This document shows, piece after piece, positions 51,844 to 63,788 of a stretch of 64,000 nt of DNA. Under the pieces are notes generated by a model. That model was not told the DNA's origin. It did not search any database and worked only from the letters and a program-made list of their open reading frames with translations. Positions within the stretch are counted from its first letter, which is position 1. Every line of letters starts with the position of its first letter. The DNA is from Blautia hominis. GTDB taxonomy: Bacteria; Bacillota; Clostridia; Lachnospirales; Lachnospiraceae. Made by a program: the position numbers and the translations under genes. The stretch spans positions 64,501 to 128,500 of the forward strand of contig NQOF01000001.1 of assembly GCA_002270465.1 (NCBI GenBank). Reading direction: 5' to 3'.

Positions 51844-52764
51844 CTAGTCAAACCATTTCTTGTGTTTAAAATACCAAATCTCTATAATAACGATCAGGAT
51901 CACCACGCCGATCAGGATAAAATAGCTGCTCCCGTAATGAAGCTCCGGCATATTGATAAAATTCATGCCATACCAGCCCGTGATCAATGTCAACGGCATA
52001 AATATGGTGGTGACCACTGTGAGAAACTGCATGATCTTATTCTGCCTTTCCGCAGTCCTGGCCTGATACATCTCCCGAATCTGAAGGGTATACTCCCGCA
52101 GGTTCCTGGTATTATCCGCCAGGCGCTGGATCCTCTTGCCCATGACCCGGAAAAGGCGGCAGTCCTCCTCCTCCAGAAATCCGGTGTAATTCTCTTCCAG
52201 CATTTCACAGAAGTCCACAAGCTGGTCGTAGTAAGTATTCATGCGCAGGAGTTCTCTGCGCACAGCCAGCATTCTGGCCGGACAGTCCTTGATCTCCTCA
52301 CGGAACAGCCCGTCCTCCATGTCCGTCATCTTCAGCTCATATGCCTGGAGAAAACGCACGTCATCTTCCAGAAGACGTTCCATGAACTCAAAGAGGAAAT
52401 GTGCCACATAACTTGGTTCCTGGAACCGGATCTCCTCCATACACTTCACGATATGGGCCACGAACCCGGACTCATCCACAAACAGAAGTTTCTCTTTATC
52501 CATATAATACCCGAAAGAAAGGGGTTTTTCCAGCAGTTTTTCTTTCTGCGGAACGGAAAAAGTTCCCACCACACAATCCTTCTGCATCTCAGCCTTGCAG
52601 AAATGCACATGTTCCAGGCTCCGAAGAAGCAGACGGCCAGGGCTGGTGTCCCCGTATTTTCTTTTGTAGGATTCCATGTTCAGTATCTCAATAAGACAGT
52701 CCCCCGGAGCCGGAATTTCTTTTTCTCCCAGACCTGACATTTTCTTATTTAAAACATATCTCAT
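51844..52764 (-). CDS. CorA-family magnesium/cobalt transporter
   Basis: A 306-residue protein with a long cytoplasmic helical domain and two C-terminal transmembrane helices. The selectivity motif GMN (266-268, in GWYGMNF) lies at the end of helix 1. It should form pentameric channels for Mg2+ or other divalent cations. ATG follows AGGAGGGG. It may be co-transcribed with the transglutaminase-like gene. Confidence 0.93.
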   Translation of the reverse strand: MRYVLNKKMSGLGEKEIPAPGDCLIEILNMESYKRKYGDTSPGRLLLRSLEHVHFCKAEMQKDCVVGTFSVPQKEKLLEKPLSFGYYMDKEKLLFVDESGFVAHIVKCMEEIRFQEPSYVAHFLFEFMERLLEDDVRFLQAYELKMTDMEDGLFREEIKDCPARMLAVRRELLRMNTYYDQLVDFCEMLEENYTGFLEEEDCRLFRVMGKRIQRLADNTRNLREYTLQIREMYQARTAERQNKIMQFLTVVTTIFMPLTLITGWYGMNFINMPELHYGSSYFILIGVVILIVIIEIWYFKHKKWFD

Positions 52765-52813
52765 AGCCCCTCCTGTATCTGCGCTGTTCTTCGTATCCCC
52801 TGGGGGATGCCTG

Positions 52814-55060
52814 TTACAGCCTTATTTTTGTGCCTTTTGTATCACGTTTTGCCAGCTTCAGCCTGTTCAGCGTCACATTCTTCTCTTTATAGGTGACGGT
52901 GTATTCCGTACGGCTTTCCAGCAGATACGCGTGCTCCACCTGGTCATCCTCTGTAAGACGGATGCCGCGCACACCGATGGCGGTCTTCTTTTTATCCGGT
53001 ACCTCCTCTTTCATAAAACGAAGGAAAATGCCATTTTTCGTCTGAAGCACCACGTATTCCATGGGATCAGCGATCTGTACTAAGATCAACCGGTCCCCCT
53101 CCGCCAGCTTTGTGGCTGCTATCGTCCGTTTTGACACATCGAACTCTGTTCCTGCCACCTGTTTCAGCATACCTGTTTTTGTGGCAAAGAACAGCATGGA
53201 CTCTTTGATCCCTGACAGGCTGGAGACAAATACCATCTGCTCCGCGGAGCTGTCAAAGTTGCTCACATTGTCAATGGGCGTCCCCTTGTCTCTGAACTTT
53301 CCGAAAGGCAGGTCCAGCACCTTGATTGTGTGCATTCTGCCGGAATCTGTAAACACACAGACCTTATCTGTATTCAGGCAGGAGAATATATACTTGTTCT
53401 CGCTGTCCGCTGTCTCCTTGTTCCGCTCGTAGGCTGCTTTGTCTATAGTTCTGGCATAGCCGAAACGGTCCATCAAGAACACAACTTCCATCTCCTCGAT
53501 CTTCTTTTCCTCATATACCGCTTCCGCTGCATTCTCAATGGCTGTGAGGCGTTTTTTTCCAAATTCCTTTTTCACGGCTTTCAGTTCATCAATGATCACA
53601 GCAGCCATAGAATCATAGTTGTTCAGAATATCTTCATAGCGGGCTATATTTTTCAATGTGGTCTCATGTTCCGCCATCAGTGCCTCAACTTCCAGGCCAA
53701 TGAGCTTATAGAGGCGCATGTCCAGGATTGCTGCAGCCTGCCGCTCTGTGAACTGCAGCTTTTTAGCCTGCCGTTCACTGGTTTTTGTCTTGAAACGGAT
53801 TCCTTCCGTCATGCCGCTTACCAGACAGTTTTTCACCTGCTCCCTGTTCTTGCTTCCCCGCAGGATCTCAATGATCAGGTCGATCACATCACAAGCCTTG
53901 ATCAGACCTTCCTGTATCTCCTGTTTTTCCCGCTCTTTTGCAAGCAGTGTCTGATACTTTCTGGTAGCCACCTCAAACTGGAAGTCTACGTGGTATTCAA
54001 TGACTTGTTTTAAGCTTAAGATCTCCGGCCTTCCGTCTGCAACGGCAAGGATATTGACACCAAACGTGTCCTCCAGCCTTGTCTTTTTGTACAGCATGTT
54101 GGTGAGGTTTTCTACATCCGCGCCTTTTTTCAGTTCCAGCACAATGCGGATGCCCTCTTTGGAGGACTGGTTGGAAATGTCTACAATGTCCGTGGTCTTT
54201 TTCGTCTCCACCAGCGTTGCCACATCGTTGAGGAATTTGCCGATATTGGCACCCACCATGGTGTAGGGAATCTCCGTGATCACCAGAAGTGTCCTTCCGG
54301 CTTTTCCCTTTTCCACCTCCACCTTGCCGCGGATCTTGATCTTGCCGCTTCCGCTCTCGTAAATAGACGGAAGGTCATCTTTATTGACCACGATTCCTCC
54401 TGTGGGGAAATCCGGTCCTTTGATGTACTTCATCAGATCTTTTGTTGTGATGGTGTTGTCCTTCATATAAGCCACAACGCCGTCGATGACCTCATTTAAA
54501 TTGTGGGGAGGAATGCTGGTGGCCATACCTACAGCGATACCGTCCGCGCCGTTCAGCAACAAGTTAGGGACCTTGACGGGAAGCACCGCCGGCTCTTTTT
54601 CCGTCTCGTCAAAGTTTGGCACAAAGTCCACAACATTCTTATCCAGGTCTGCCAGGTAGACTTCCTGGGTTATCTTTTCCAGGCGTGCTTCCGTGTACCT
54701 CATGGCAGCCGCCCCGTCCCCCTCTATAGAACCAAAGTTTCCGTGTCCGTCCACCAGCGTCTGGCCTTTTTTAAATTCCTGCGCCATGACCACAAGGGAT
54801 TCATAGATGGAGCTGTCGCCGTGGGGGTGGTATTTACCCATAGTGTCACCTACAATACGGGCACATTTCCTGTACGGCCTGTCATAGCGGATTCCCAATT
54901 CGTACATATCGTAAAGGGTCCTCCGCTGTACCGGCTTTAAGCCATCCCGTACATCCGGAAGGGCGCGGGCAACAATGACGCTCATGGCATAGTCAATATA
55001 TGACTTCTGCATGATCTCCGAATATTCTGTTCTGATGATATTATCCTGTACGTTCGCCAT
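52814..55060 (-). CDS. Type IIA DNA topoisomerase subunit A (ParC-like)
   Basis: A 748-residue subunit with the catalytic Tyr122 in [10 protein letters not shown], the quinolone-region motif [18 protein letters not shown] (Ser83, Glu87 numbering) and a beta-pinwheel C-terminal domain (~500-748). I see no clear GyrA box, and the pair is not next to dnaN-recF, so topoisomerase IV (ParC) is more likely than gyrase, but this cannot be settled here. It lies 10 bp after the B subunit. Confidence 0.85.
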   Translation of the reverse strand: MANVQDNIIRTEYSEIMQKSYIDYAMSVIVARALPDVRDGLKPVQRRTLYDMYELGIRYDRPYRKCARIVGDTMGKYHPHGDSSIYESLVVMAQEFKKGQTLVDGHGNFGSIEGDGAAAMRYTEARLEKITQEVYLADLDKNVVDFVPNFDETEKEPAVLPVKVPNLLLNGADGIAVGMATSIPPHNLNEVIDGVVAYMKDNTITTKDLMKYIKGPDFPTGGIVVNKDDLPSIYESGSGKIKIRGKVEVEKGKAGRTLLVITEIPYTMVGANIGKFLNDVATLVETKKTTDIVDISNQSSKEGIRIVLELKKGADVENLTNMLYKKTRLEDTFGVNILAVADGRPEILSLKQVIEYHVDFQFEVATRKYQTLLAKEREKQEIQEGLIKACDVIDLIIEILRGSKNREQVKNCLVSGMTEGIRFKTKTSERQAKKLQFTERQAAAILDMRLYKLIGLEVEALMAEHETTLKNIARYEDILNNYDSMAAVIIDELKAVKKEFGKKRLTAIENAAEAVYEEKKIEEMEVVFLMDRFGYARTIDKAAYERNKETADSENKYIFSCLNTDKVCVFTDSGRMHTIKVLDLPFGKFRDKGTPIDNVSNFDSSAEQMVFVSSLSGIKESMLFFATKTGMLKQVAGTEFDVSKRTIAATKLAEGDRLILVQIADPMEYVVLQTKNGIFLRFMKEEVPDKKKTAIGVRGIRLTEDDQVEHAYLLESRTEYTVTYKEKNVTLNRLKLAKRDTKGTKIRL

Positions 55061-55070
55061 TTCGCTCCTC

Positions 55071-57008
<1,938 letters not shown>

Positions 57009-57842
57009 CTATTCCTGATTCAGTATATTTTCAATTGCTTTTGCAACACCGTCATTTTCGTTGGTATCTGTCACCGCACTGCTGATCTCCTTTACCCTGT
57101 CACAGGCATTGCCCATTGCCACAGAGTATCCGGCATTCAAAAGCATTTCATAATCATTATTGCTGTCGCCGATCGCCATGATCTCTTCCTGTCTGACTCC
57201 AACCATATCGGCCAGCTTTGCAATGGCATTCCATTTGCTCCATCTTCCATGCACCACTTCTATATTATTGGGGATAACGGAGATGGGATGTACACCGGGA
57301 AGCAGATCAATTTCCCTTATCAGCTTATCCTTTTCTTCCATTTTGGATACCAGGATATGTACCTTTCCCACACGGATATCATTCCCTGCCAGAAGCTTCC
57401 TGTAATCTGCTGTTATTTTATTGGTGGCCAGGAGCTGGTCACAGTATTCTTTCGGAAGTCCGCATCTTTTGATCACGTCCTGTCCTTTGGCATCCATGTA
57501 GGCATCCTGACCTGCGTAGATCTCCACATATGTATCGTATTTTGCCGCTAGCTCATAAATTTTCCTGACATTATCCATGTCCATATCATGAAAATACAGG
57601 ACATCCTCTGTCCTGCCGCTGCTGATCACGGAACCGTTGCCGTTTATAAAATAAGAGATCTCCCTGAACCCATTTAAAACAAACCGGGTATTGCGGTAGG
57701 AGCGGCCTGTAGTGGGAACCATAAGGTATCCTCTTCTTCCCGCCTCCTCCACCGCTTCCCTGGTCCGCTGTGAAATGGTGCAGTCATCCCGAAGGAGTGT
57801 ACCGTCCAGGTCAATCGCTATCATTTTTAAATCTTTTCTCAT
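57009..57842 (-). CDS. HAD-superfamily Cof-type phosphatase
   Basis: A ~277-residue haloacid-dehalogenase phosphatase of the IIB (Cof) subclass: DLDGTLL motif I with Asp11 and Asp13, TGRS motif II, and GDSNNDYEML motif IV. Substrates are usually sugar phosphates or cofactor precursors. The ATG at 57842 follows AGGAG. It lies between the topoisomerase pair and the PAP2 gene. Confidence 0.9.
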   Translation of the reverse strand: MRKDLKMIAIDLDGTLLRDDCTISQRTREAVEEAGRRGYLMVPTTGRSYRNTRFVLNGFREISYFINGNGSVISSGRTEDVLYFHDMDMDNVRKIYELAAKYDTYVEIYAGQDAYMDAKGQDVIKRCGLPKEYCDQLLATNKITADYRKLLAGNDIRVGKVHILVSKMEEKDKLIREIDLLPGVHPISVIPNNIEVVHGRWSKWNAIAKLADMVGVRQEEIMAIGDSNNDYEMLLNAGYSVAMGNACDRVKEISSAVTDTNENDGVAKAIENILNQE

Positions 57843-57890
57843 TTCTGTTCTCCTGTTATTCTTCCTATAAGCCTTAGACATGGTCGTTCT

Positions 57891-58427
57891 TTATCCTTGT
57901 GCCTCAGTCCCCCTGTTACGCTTTACACAGTCAAACACATATGCAGACAGAAGACCGCAGCAGATGCCAATGACAACCCCAGCCAGCACATCTGTAGGGA
58001 AATGCACATACAGATACAGACGCGAAAAGGCGATCAGGGCAGCCAGCACATAGGCGCAGATGCCTGCCTTTTTATTTCCTGTAAAAAGTGCTGTGGCCGC
58101 AGCAAAAGAAGCCTGCGTGTGACCGGAAGGAAATGAATAATCCTTAGGCACCCGGATCAGCAGCTCCACCGTCTCATTGATCCAGCATGGACGCTGCCTC
58201 GCCACAAGCGGCTTTAAAATAATATTTCCAAACAATGCGGAAAATATCAGCGCTCCCAACACCAGGACACCGTACTTTCTGTATCGCTTAACGCAGAGCA
58301 GCACCAGGCCAAGTACGATCCAGAACCATCCTGTGTTTCCAAGGGATGTGATAAATACTAAAATTTTGTCCAGCAGAGGAGTATGTATCTGCTGCAGAGC
58401 ATCCAATATTGTAAATTCCCAACCCAT
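57891..58427 (-). CDS. PAP2-family membrane phosphatase
   Basis: A 178-residue membrane protein with 5-6 helices and the acid phosphatase signature in three parts: KPLVARQRP, PSGHTQAS and SRLYLYVHFPTDVLAG. It probably dephosphorylates a lipid pyrophosphate such as undecaprenyl pyrophosphate (inference from family). The ATG at 58427 follows AAAGGA. Confidence 0.9.
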   Translation of the reverse strand: MGWEFTILDALQQIHTPLLDKILVFITSLGNTGWFWIVLGLVLLCVKRYRKYGVLVLGALIFSALFGNIILKPLVARQRPCWINETVELLIRVPKDYSFPSGHTQASFAAATALFTGNKKAGICAYVLAALIAFSRLYLYVHFPTDVLAGVVIGICCGLLSAYVFDCVKRNRGTEAQG

Positions 58428-58526
58428 ATGATTTTCCTTTCTGTTTCGGATTCGACCTATATCATAACTTATTTCGGGGATTTTTTCAAATCTATTCTGT
58501 AAATCGGTGAAGATGAGGGGGGGACG

Positions 58527-58566
58527 GTAAAAAGCCTTTGGCTCCGGCACGGAGAGGCAAAGGCTT
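58527..58566 (-). terminator. Terminator of the RCC1-repeat lipoprotein gene
   Basis: AAGCCTTTG/CAAAGGCTT (58532-58540, 58558-58566), followed on the minus strand by TTTTTA. Confidence 0.65.
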
Positions 58567-58673
58567 ATTTGTCTATGATATTTAGAAATATACTATAATG
58601 CCGTTTCTTATCTCGGGGCTTGCCAGGTCTATGGTAAGAATACCTCTATCTACCCCACGGAATATATCTCACT

Positions 58674-59804
58674 TCATTGTAATGATTGTTTAGAAGGTTT
58701 TTCGCTGATAGATATGGATAAAAACTCACTACTGTAGATGCTGCTTTTCTCCTCCTCCATATCTTCGTATATTTCTGCCACTTTTTTCTCTTTACCCAAA
58801 CCAATCCCACAAGCCATTAAAGCTCCATCCCTTGTCTGGATAAACGTATTGTATTCATAATGATCATTATAATCCATAATGATATCTTCTGTCCATTTTA
58901 AGTTGGTTGTTTCAAATCCTATGTCTTCCAACCAGACTATTTTCACATTGTCTGCTGCCTTGACTGCATTGCGTATATAATCATCCGGGCCGCACGCCAC
59001 ACCACATTGTCCCCACGTATTACATCCCCAAGTATATAATTCTCCATTCTTAGTAATTGCTGCGGCTCCGATATCACCGCAGACAGCATATATTGCGTCT
59101 TCCAACATCAACTGCGGCTGCTGGTTTTCCATGTGGGACTGCGTTTGTTTCGTCAAAGATGTACTAAGGAACTGCCCCCACCACCATACACTTCCGTCTT
59201 CTTTTAATACGGTAATACTCTCTCTTCCGCTTCTTGCATAAACCACATCTTCCATCAGAAGCTTAGGCTGGCTGACCAGATTCATCCAGGGATTTAACAT
59301 ATCGTCTGCGTTTACCGGTTCACAGAGCACTCCATTTAAATTAGCTCCCACTCCGTATAATTCTCCCGTATCGGTTAAGTAAATCATAAAATAGCCATTT
59401 ACAGAGCAGTCCACATGTATAACATTTTCTGCAATTTTCACATCATAATATATCGGTTCCAGGTTGTTAATATCGTCCTCGTTTATCAATCCCATCTGTA
59501 AATAACTGTTTCTTCCTGTTCCCCAAAGCACATTATTTGCATCTATATAATAATGATTTAGTCCTGTTACCTTATTTCTTATATAATAGTTACTAATTTT
59601 AAATTCTTCATCTAAATGCAGATCTTCAATGTCATCCACGTAAAATATAGTATCTTCCTCATTTTCATTGTTTATAACTGCAGAATTTTCACCGGGCGTT
59701 TCTTTATTAACTTCTTTTTTGCTTTTAATCTTTTCTGAACAACCTGTGATCGTCAATAGTAATGTACAAACTATTAATATCTTAGGTATTGCTTTTTTCT
59801 TCAT
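58674..59804 (-). CDS. RCC1-repeat lipoprotein
   Basis: A 376-residue lipoprotein (lipobox Thr-Gly-Cys at ~22). After a charged linker, five to six RCC1-like blades are recognisable by repeats such as NVLWGTGRNSYLQMGL, GELYGVGANLNG, GSVWWWGQF, GELYTWGCNTWGQCG and GALMACGIGLG. RCC1 propellers bind proteins or ligands; in extracellular bacterial proteins the role is unknown. It is in the AT-rich accessory end of the window, divergent from the kinases. Confidence 0.85.
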   Translation of the reverse strand: MKKKAIPKILIVCTLLLTITGCSEKIKSKKEVNKETPGENSAVINNENEEDTIFYVDDIEDLHLDEEFKISNYYIRNKVTGLNHYYIDANNVLWGTGRNSYLQMGLINEDDINNLEPIYYDVKIAENVIHVDCSVNGYFMIYLTDTGELYGVGANLNGVLCEPVNADDMLNPWMNLVSQPKLLMEDVVYARSGRESITVLKEDGSVWWWGQFLSTSLTKQTQSHMENQQPQLMLEDAIYAVCGDIGAAAITKNGELYTWGCNTWGQCGVACGPDDYIRNAVKAADNVKIVWLEDIGFETTNLKWTEDIIMDYNDHYEYNTFIQTRDGALMACGIGLGKEKKVAEIYEDMEEEKSSIYSSEFLSISISEKPSKQSLQ

Positions 59805-60165
59805 ATTACCTCCTTATAAACAGCGGCCACGCAAAGTGACTCATAAAATTCTGCGCGGCGGACATACTCTGCTCATGCATCTGTAAATCCCCTCTTTTCT
59901 ATCTGCCGTCACCATAAAAAGGCAGAGGTTCCCAGCCCCTCGTTCCCAGAACTCCCATGACACTGCAAATTAGAAATGAATTTAATAAAAAAACAATAAA
60001 AAGTCATTGATTATGGATTGAGTTCCAGTTCTGTCCTACAGCTCTGATTGAGTTTTTAACTGGTTTAAGATATAATTTTATGTTAAAATTATATCACAAT
60101 AAATAATCAGATAAAAAAATACGCATAAACGTTATAGTTTATTGAGTGAACGTAAGGAGTCAATT
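59805..60165. other. Divergent region between the RCC1 lipoprotein and the first AgrC-like kinase
   Basis: Strongly AT-rich. A TATAAT box (60071-60076) may serve the kinase gene. The leader motif with two AACGT boxes at 60127-60156 is described separately. No AgrD-like or AgrB-like gene could be found here. Confidence 0.4.
60127..60156 (+). promoter_or_regulatory. AACGT direct repeats upstream of the first AgrC-like kinase
   Basis: AAACGTTAT (60127-60135) and GAACGTAAG (60148-60156) are 21 bp apart. The same arrangement, in a ~40-bp similar sequence, precedes the AgrA-like gene. LytTR-type response regulators bind direct repeats with such spacing, but here the sites are close to the start codon. 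Confidence 0.45.
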
Positions 60166-61473
60166 ATGATTTATTTTTTTATTTCAAGTTTCTTCGGGGT
60201 TTTGGTAACAGTCTCCACTTGCTTAAACATGCTCTACTCAAGCCTTAAATTTCCTTTAAAATTAATCTTGTGGCTTGGCTGTTTCATAATTTCACCAATA
60301 TCTTTATGTTTTTTTAGTGAATACTCAACCTATTTACTGATCGCATATATACTATTTATAATCTATCTTAATAAACAGAACGCATTACTAAACTGTCTTT
60401 TATTTCTTATAGGTTACTTAATCCAGGTGACTTTAAATTATATTTGTACATTATTTGTATATATAATTTTTAGGATTAATTTCTCGGATTATAATTTTAC
60501 GCAAAGTATAATATTTATGATTTTCTATGCATTTCTATGTTGGATTATAACTTATCAAATTGGCAATTGTTTAAAAAAGCATATATCTATCAGCCACTTT
60601 ACTGAGCAAAAGAAAATGCTAACCCTCATCGTTATTTTTGTTGTTTTATGTGTTTCACTATTCATATTTAATTTCTCATCAAGTGAGCAATTGGGATATC
60701 CTACATACCTGACTTTTATTAACTGTTTTCTATTTTTGTCCTACTTTTCTCTTACTATCGTACTTATTTATTACATAGTAAATTCTGTTAAAAGAGAGGC
60801 TATAGAAAAACAAAAACTGACAGAATTCAAAAACCTACAGGAGTACACAACAAAATTAGAAGACCTTTATCAGCAGATACGTTCTTTCAAACACGATTAC
60901 ATAAACATTCTTGCCACTCTGGATTGTTATATAGAACAGCGGGATTTTGACAGCCTGGACGAGTATTTTCATAATAAAATCCTTCCTACTGGAAAACAAT
61001 TTTCCAAAGATACCGCATCACTGGGAAGGCTTGCAAATATACAAGGTTTAGAATTAAAAAGTTTATTATACCAGAAATTTATGCGTGCCTCTTCCCTGCA
61101 CCTGCAGTTAGATATTGACATCCCCTCCCCTGTTTCTTCATCCGGCTCTATGGAGCCTGTGGATTTATCCAGGCTTATGGGTATCTTTCTTGATAATGCC
61201 ATTGAAGCTGCATCTGAAACGGAAGAAAAATATTTATTCTGCGGACTTCTGCAAAATGACGATGGCATGATCATCAGTCTTACGAATTCCTGTATTAAAA
61301 ATGATATTCCAATTGAAAAATTATATGAAAACGGCTTTACAACCAAAAATTCCGGATATGGTATCGGGCTTTTTAATGCCAAAAAGATATTAAATAAATA
61401 TCCTGATGTTATTCATCACACCAAATGTAAAGATAACCATTTCACCCAGGAAATACAGATTCCACGCTGTTAA
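60166..61473 (+). CDS. AgrC-like (GHKL) quorum-sensing-type histidine kinase, copy 1
   Basis: A 435-residue kinase with about six membrane helices (1-~210) and a cytoplasmic domain. The atypical H-box is RSFKHDYINIL with His243, as in AgrC and other peptide-sensing kinases, and the ATPase has an N box FLDNAIEAAS and a YGIGLFNAKKIL lid. The ATG at 60166 follows AAGGAG. Its C-terminal half is almost identical at DNA level to that of the next gene; the membrane part has diverged, suggesting a different signal. Confidence 0.9.
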   Translation: MIYFFISSFFGVLVTVSTCLNMLYSSLKFPLKLILWLGCFIISPISLCFFSEYSTYLLIAYILFIIYLNKQNALLNCLLFLIGYLIQVTLNYICTLFVYIIFRINFSDYNFTQSIIFMIFYAFLCWIITYQIGNCLKKHISISHFTEQKKMLTLIVIFVVLCVSLFIFNFSSSEQLGYPTYLTFINCFLFLSYFSLTIVLIYYIVNSVKREAIEKQKLTEFKNLQEYTTKLEDLYQQIRSFKHDYINILATLDCYIEQRDFDSLDEYFHNKILPTGKQFSKDTASLGRLANIQGLELKSLLYQKFMRASSLHLQLDIDIPSPVSSSGSMEPVDLSRLMGIFLDNAIEAASETEEKYLFCGLLQNDDGMIISLTNSCIKNDIPIEKLYENGFTTKNSGYGIGLFNAKKILNKYPDVIHHTKCKDNHFTQEIQIPRC

Positions 61474-61534
61474 AATCTTCTCACTAAGTAAAAAGAACAT
61501 TCAGAAAAATACACAGATAAATTGGAGGTATATC

Positions 61535-62854
61535 ATGAATCTGTCTTTACAGTTTTTTATAGATAATATATTCGGCGTCCTGTTCTTGATCATAGCATTT
61601 ACAAACCTGTCGCTTTCCCCTATCAAAATGCGTAATAAGCTTTGTATGGCAGCCGGTATATCTATTATAACAATTTTTCTCTACCCTGTTTGTGGTGAGT
61701 TTTCAACTTACCTGGTTATATGTTATACCGTATTTGTTTCTGTGATTGGTCAAAAGAAAAAATTTCAAATTTGTATATTGGGAATCATGGGTTACATATA
61801 TAATGTTTTTTTAAATTATTTATGTGTGACCATCATCTACGTTATAACAGATATTTATGTAATGAAACTTAGCTGGCTTTTTCGCTCCTTATTTAATATA
61901 TGTTATATTTTATTGTTGTACGTTACGACCGCAGCCATAAAAAGAATTTTCAGGAAACAATTAGATTTTCTTTTCACGCATAAATTTAACATAAAATTTG
62001 TTATCAACATATGTCTATTTATAGCTGTTTGTGCCTGTATATTAATTACAAACTTTGCCACAGGCCAATATATGGGATATCCTTTATTTAGTTATCTTTT
62101 AAACTGTTTTCTTTTTTTGTTGTATTTTTCTCTATCTGTTATTATACTATATCACTCAATCAAAACCATCAAACAAGATACAGAAAAGAAACAAAAAATA
62201 CTGGAATATCAAAAACTACAGGAATACACAACCAAACTGGAAGACCTTTACCAGCAAATGCGTTCCTTCAAACACGATTACATAAACATTCTCGCCACTT
62301 TAGATTGTTATATAGAACAAGGGGACTTAGACAGTCTGGAGGATTACTTTCATTCTAAAATCCTGCCTACCGGAAAACAGTTTTCCCAAGACAGTATGTC
62401 AATCGGGAGACTTGCAAATATACAAATCCTGGAATTAAAAAGTTTATTGTACCAGAAATTTATGCGTGCCTCTTCCCTACACCTGCAGTTAGATATTGAC
62501 ATCCCCTCCCCTCTTACTTCTATCGGTTCTGTGGAACCTGTAGATTTATCACGGCTCATAGGCATATTCCTTGACAATGCTATTGAAGCAGCCTCTGAAA
62601 CGGAAGAGAAGAAATTGTTTTGCGGTTTTTTACAAAATGAAGATAACATTATTATACGACTTACTAATTCCTGTAATGCAACTGCTATTCCTATTGAAAA
62701 ACTATACGAAAACGGTTTTACAACCAAAATCCTCGGACACGGTATCGGACTTTATAATGCAAAAGAGATATTAAATAAATATCCGGTTGTTATGCATTTC
62801 ACAGAATGTAGAGATAGCTGCTTCACACAGGAGCTTCTTATCCCACAAAGCTAA
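61535..62854 (+). CDS. AgrC-like (GHKL) histidine kinase, copy 2
   Basis: A 439-residue paralogue of the preceding gene with the same layout: six membrane helices, H-box with His247 in RSFKHDYINIL, N box FLDNAIEAAS and GHGIGLYNAKEIL. The ATG at 61535 follows GGAGG. The membrane half shares little sequence with copy 1, whereas the cytoplasmic half is highly similar, as expected if the pair arose by duplication and diverged in signal recognition. A response regulator lies downstream. Confidence 0.9.
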   Translation: MNLSLQFFIDNIFGVLFLIIAFTNLSLSPIKMRNKLCMAAGISIITIFLYPVCGEFSTYLVICYTVFVSVIGQKKKFQICILGIMGYIYNVFLNYLCVTIIYVITDIYVMKLSWLFRSLFNICYILLLYVTTAAIKRIFRKQLDFLFTHKFNIKFVINICLFIAVCACILITNFATGQYMGYPLFSYLLNCFLFLLYFSLSVIILYHSIKTIKQDTEKKQKILEYQKLQEYTTKLEDLYQQMRSFKHDYINILATLDCYIEQGDLDSLEDYFHSKILPTGKQFSQDSMSIGRLANIQILELKSLLYQKFMRASSLHLQLDIDIPSPLTSIGSVEPVDLSRLIGIFLDNAIEAASETEEKKLFCGFLQNEDNIIIRLTNSCNATAIPIEKLYENGFTTKILGHGIGLYNAKEILNKYPVVMHFTECRDSCFTQELLIPQS

Positions 62855-62882
62855 AATAATTTTATATCTGCAATCATGAAAA

Positions 62883-62904
62883 AGCCGGAGATCATCCGGC
62901 TTTT
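62883..62904. terminator. Bidirectional terminator between the kinase and the lipoprotein
   Basis: AGCCGGA/TCCGGCT, T-rich on both sides (TTTTAATT plus, TTTTTCAT minus). Confidence 0.75.
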
Positions 62905-62906
62905 AA

Positions 62907-63572
62907 TTACTGCTCATCCTGTGGATATTCATATTCATAGTCATAAAATCTCGGTTCTTTCTCATCACCGTCGCTGGTAATATCAACAGCGATATTGACC
63001 CCATCTTCCGTATAATATGTAAAATACACGACCAATCCGGCAGAAATACGACAAGGGCAATCAATTTCTGCGTCTCCGATATAATATGACACCCCTGTTT
63101 CTCTGGCTTCTATTACGCTAGGCGGCGCCTCTTCCCATCCTTCAGCGATCAGCATAGTCGGCCCTTCATTTGTTTCTATAACATAACCACAGGATTCTAT
63201 CAAATCCTTCTCTGTCTCTTCTTCCGTCACATCTGCATTTATATCCGGATTCGGATTACGGCTTTCCTCAACTGCTTCTGCATTATCCTCCTGCACGTTC
63301 TCTTCCGCGGCTGCATTTGTGTCGGCGCCCTGCCCTGTCATATCTGCAGGTTTATTTATATCTGAATTTTCAACTTTCTTATCTTCCACAGTGTTTTTTG
63401 AATCTTTCTTAGGCTGAACTACTGTTTCCTTTTTTTTATTTGAATCACTTTCCGTCTCCGCGGTAACCGCAGCGGCATCCTTTTCCGTTTTCTCCTTTGT
63501 TCCACATCCCGCAAATAAAAGAGAAACAGAAATAGCCCATGCCCCTATCCATAATTTGTAACGTTTGTTCAT
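62907..63572 (-). CDS. Lipoprotein with acidic linker, paralogue of the gene at 5295
   Basis: A 221-residue lipoprotein (lipobox Phe-Ala-Gly-Cys). The linker is rich in Glu/Lys/Asn/Ala. The C-terminal domain ends YTEDGVNIAVDITSDGDEKEP, very similar to the end of the protein at 5295-5951. An alternative GTG start at 63578 has better ribosome-site spacing. It lies between two sensor/regulator genes of an AgrC/A-like system, opposite in direction. Function unknown. Confidence 0.82.
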   Translation of the reverse strand: MNKRYKLWIGAWAISVSLLFAGCGTKEKTEKDAAAVTAETESDSNKKKETVVQPKKDSKNTVEDKKVENSDINKPADMTGQGADTNAAAEENVQEDNAEAVEESRNPNPDINADVTEEETEKDLIESCGYVIETNEGPTMLIAEGWEEAPPSVIEARETGVSYYIGDAEIDCPCRISAGLVVYFTYYTEDGVNIAVDITSDGDEKEPRFYDYEYEYPQDEQ

Positions 63573-63716
63573 TCTCACTTTATCCCTCCATAGTCTACAC
63601 ATATTTTAACGAAACCATGCTGAGTGTTTTTCCAGGATATGCAACTGTACTTTTTTATACTCTCTGCTTTATCTGGTTTTTTCAACATTTTATGTGTATT
63701 TTATTCTAGCATATGA

Positions 63717-63775
63717 TATAATGAAATACGTTATTTTATGCGCAAACGTCTTGTTTTTTTACATAAACGTTCAGA
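63717..63775 (+). promoter_or_regulatory. Leader of the AgrA-like gene with TATAAT box and AACGT repeats
   Basis: TATAAT at 63717-63722 with a weak -35 region. Downstream lie TACGTTAT (63727-63734), AAACGTCTT (63744-63752) and AAACGTTCA (63765-63773). The last two are 21 bp apart and align with the repeats before the first AgrC-like gene. Confidence 0.5.
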
Positions 63776-63788
63776 AAGAGGAATTTGT

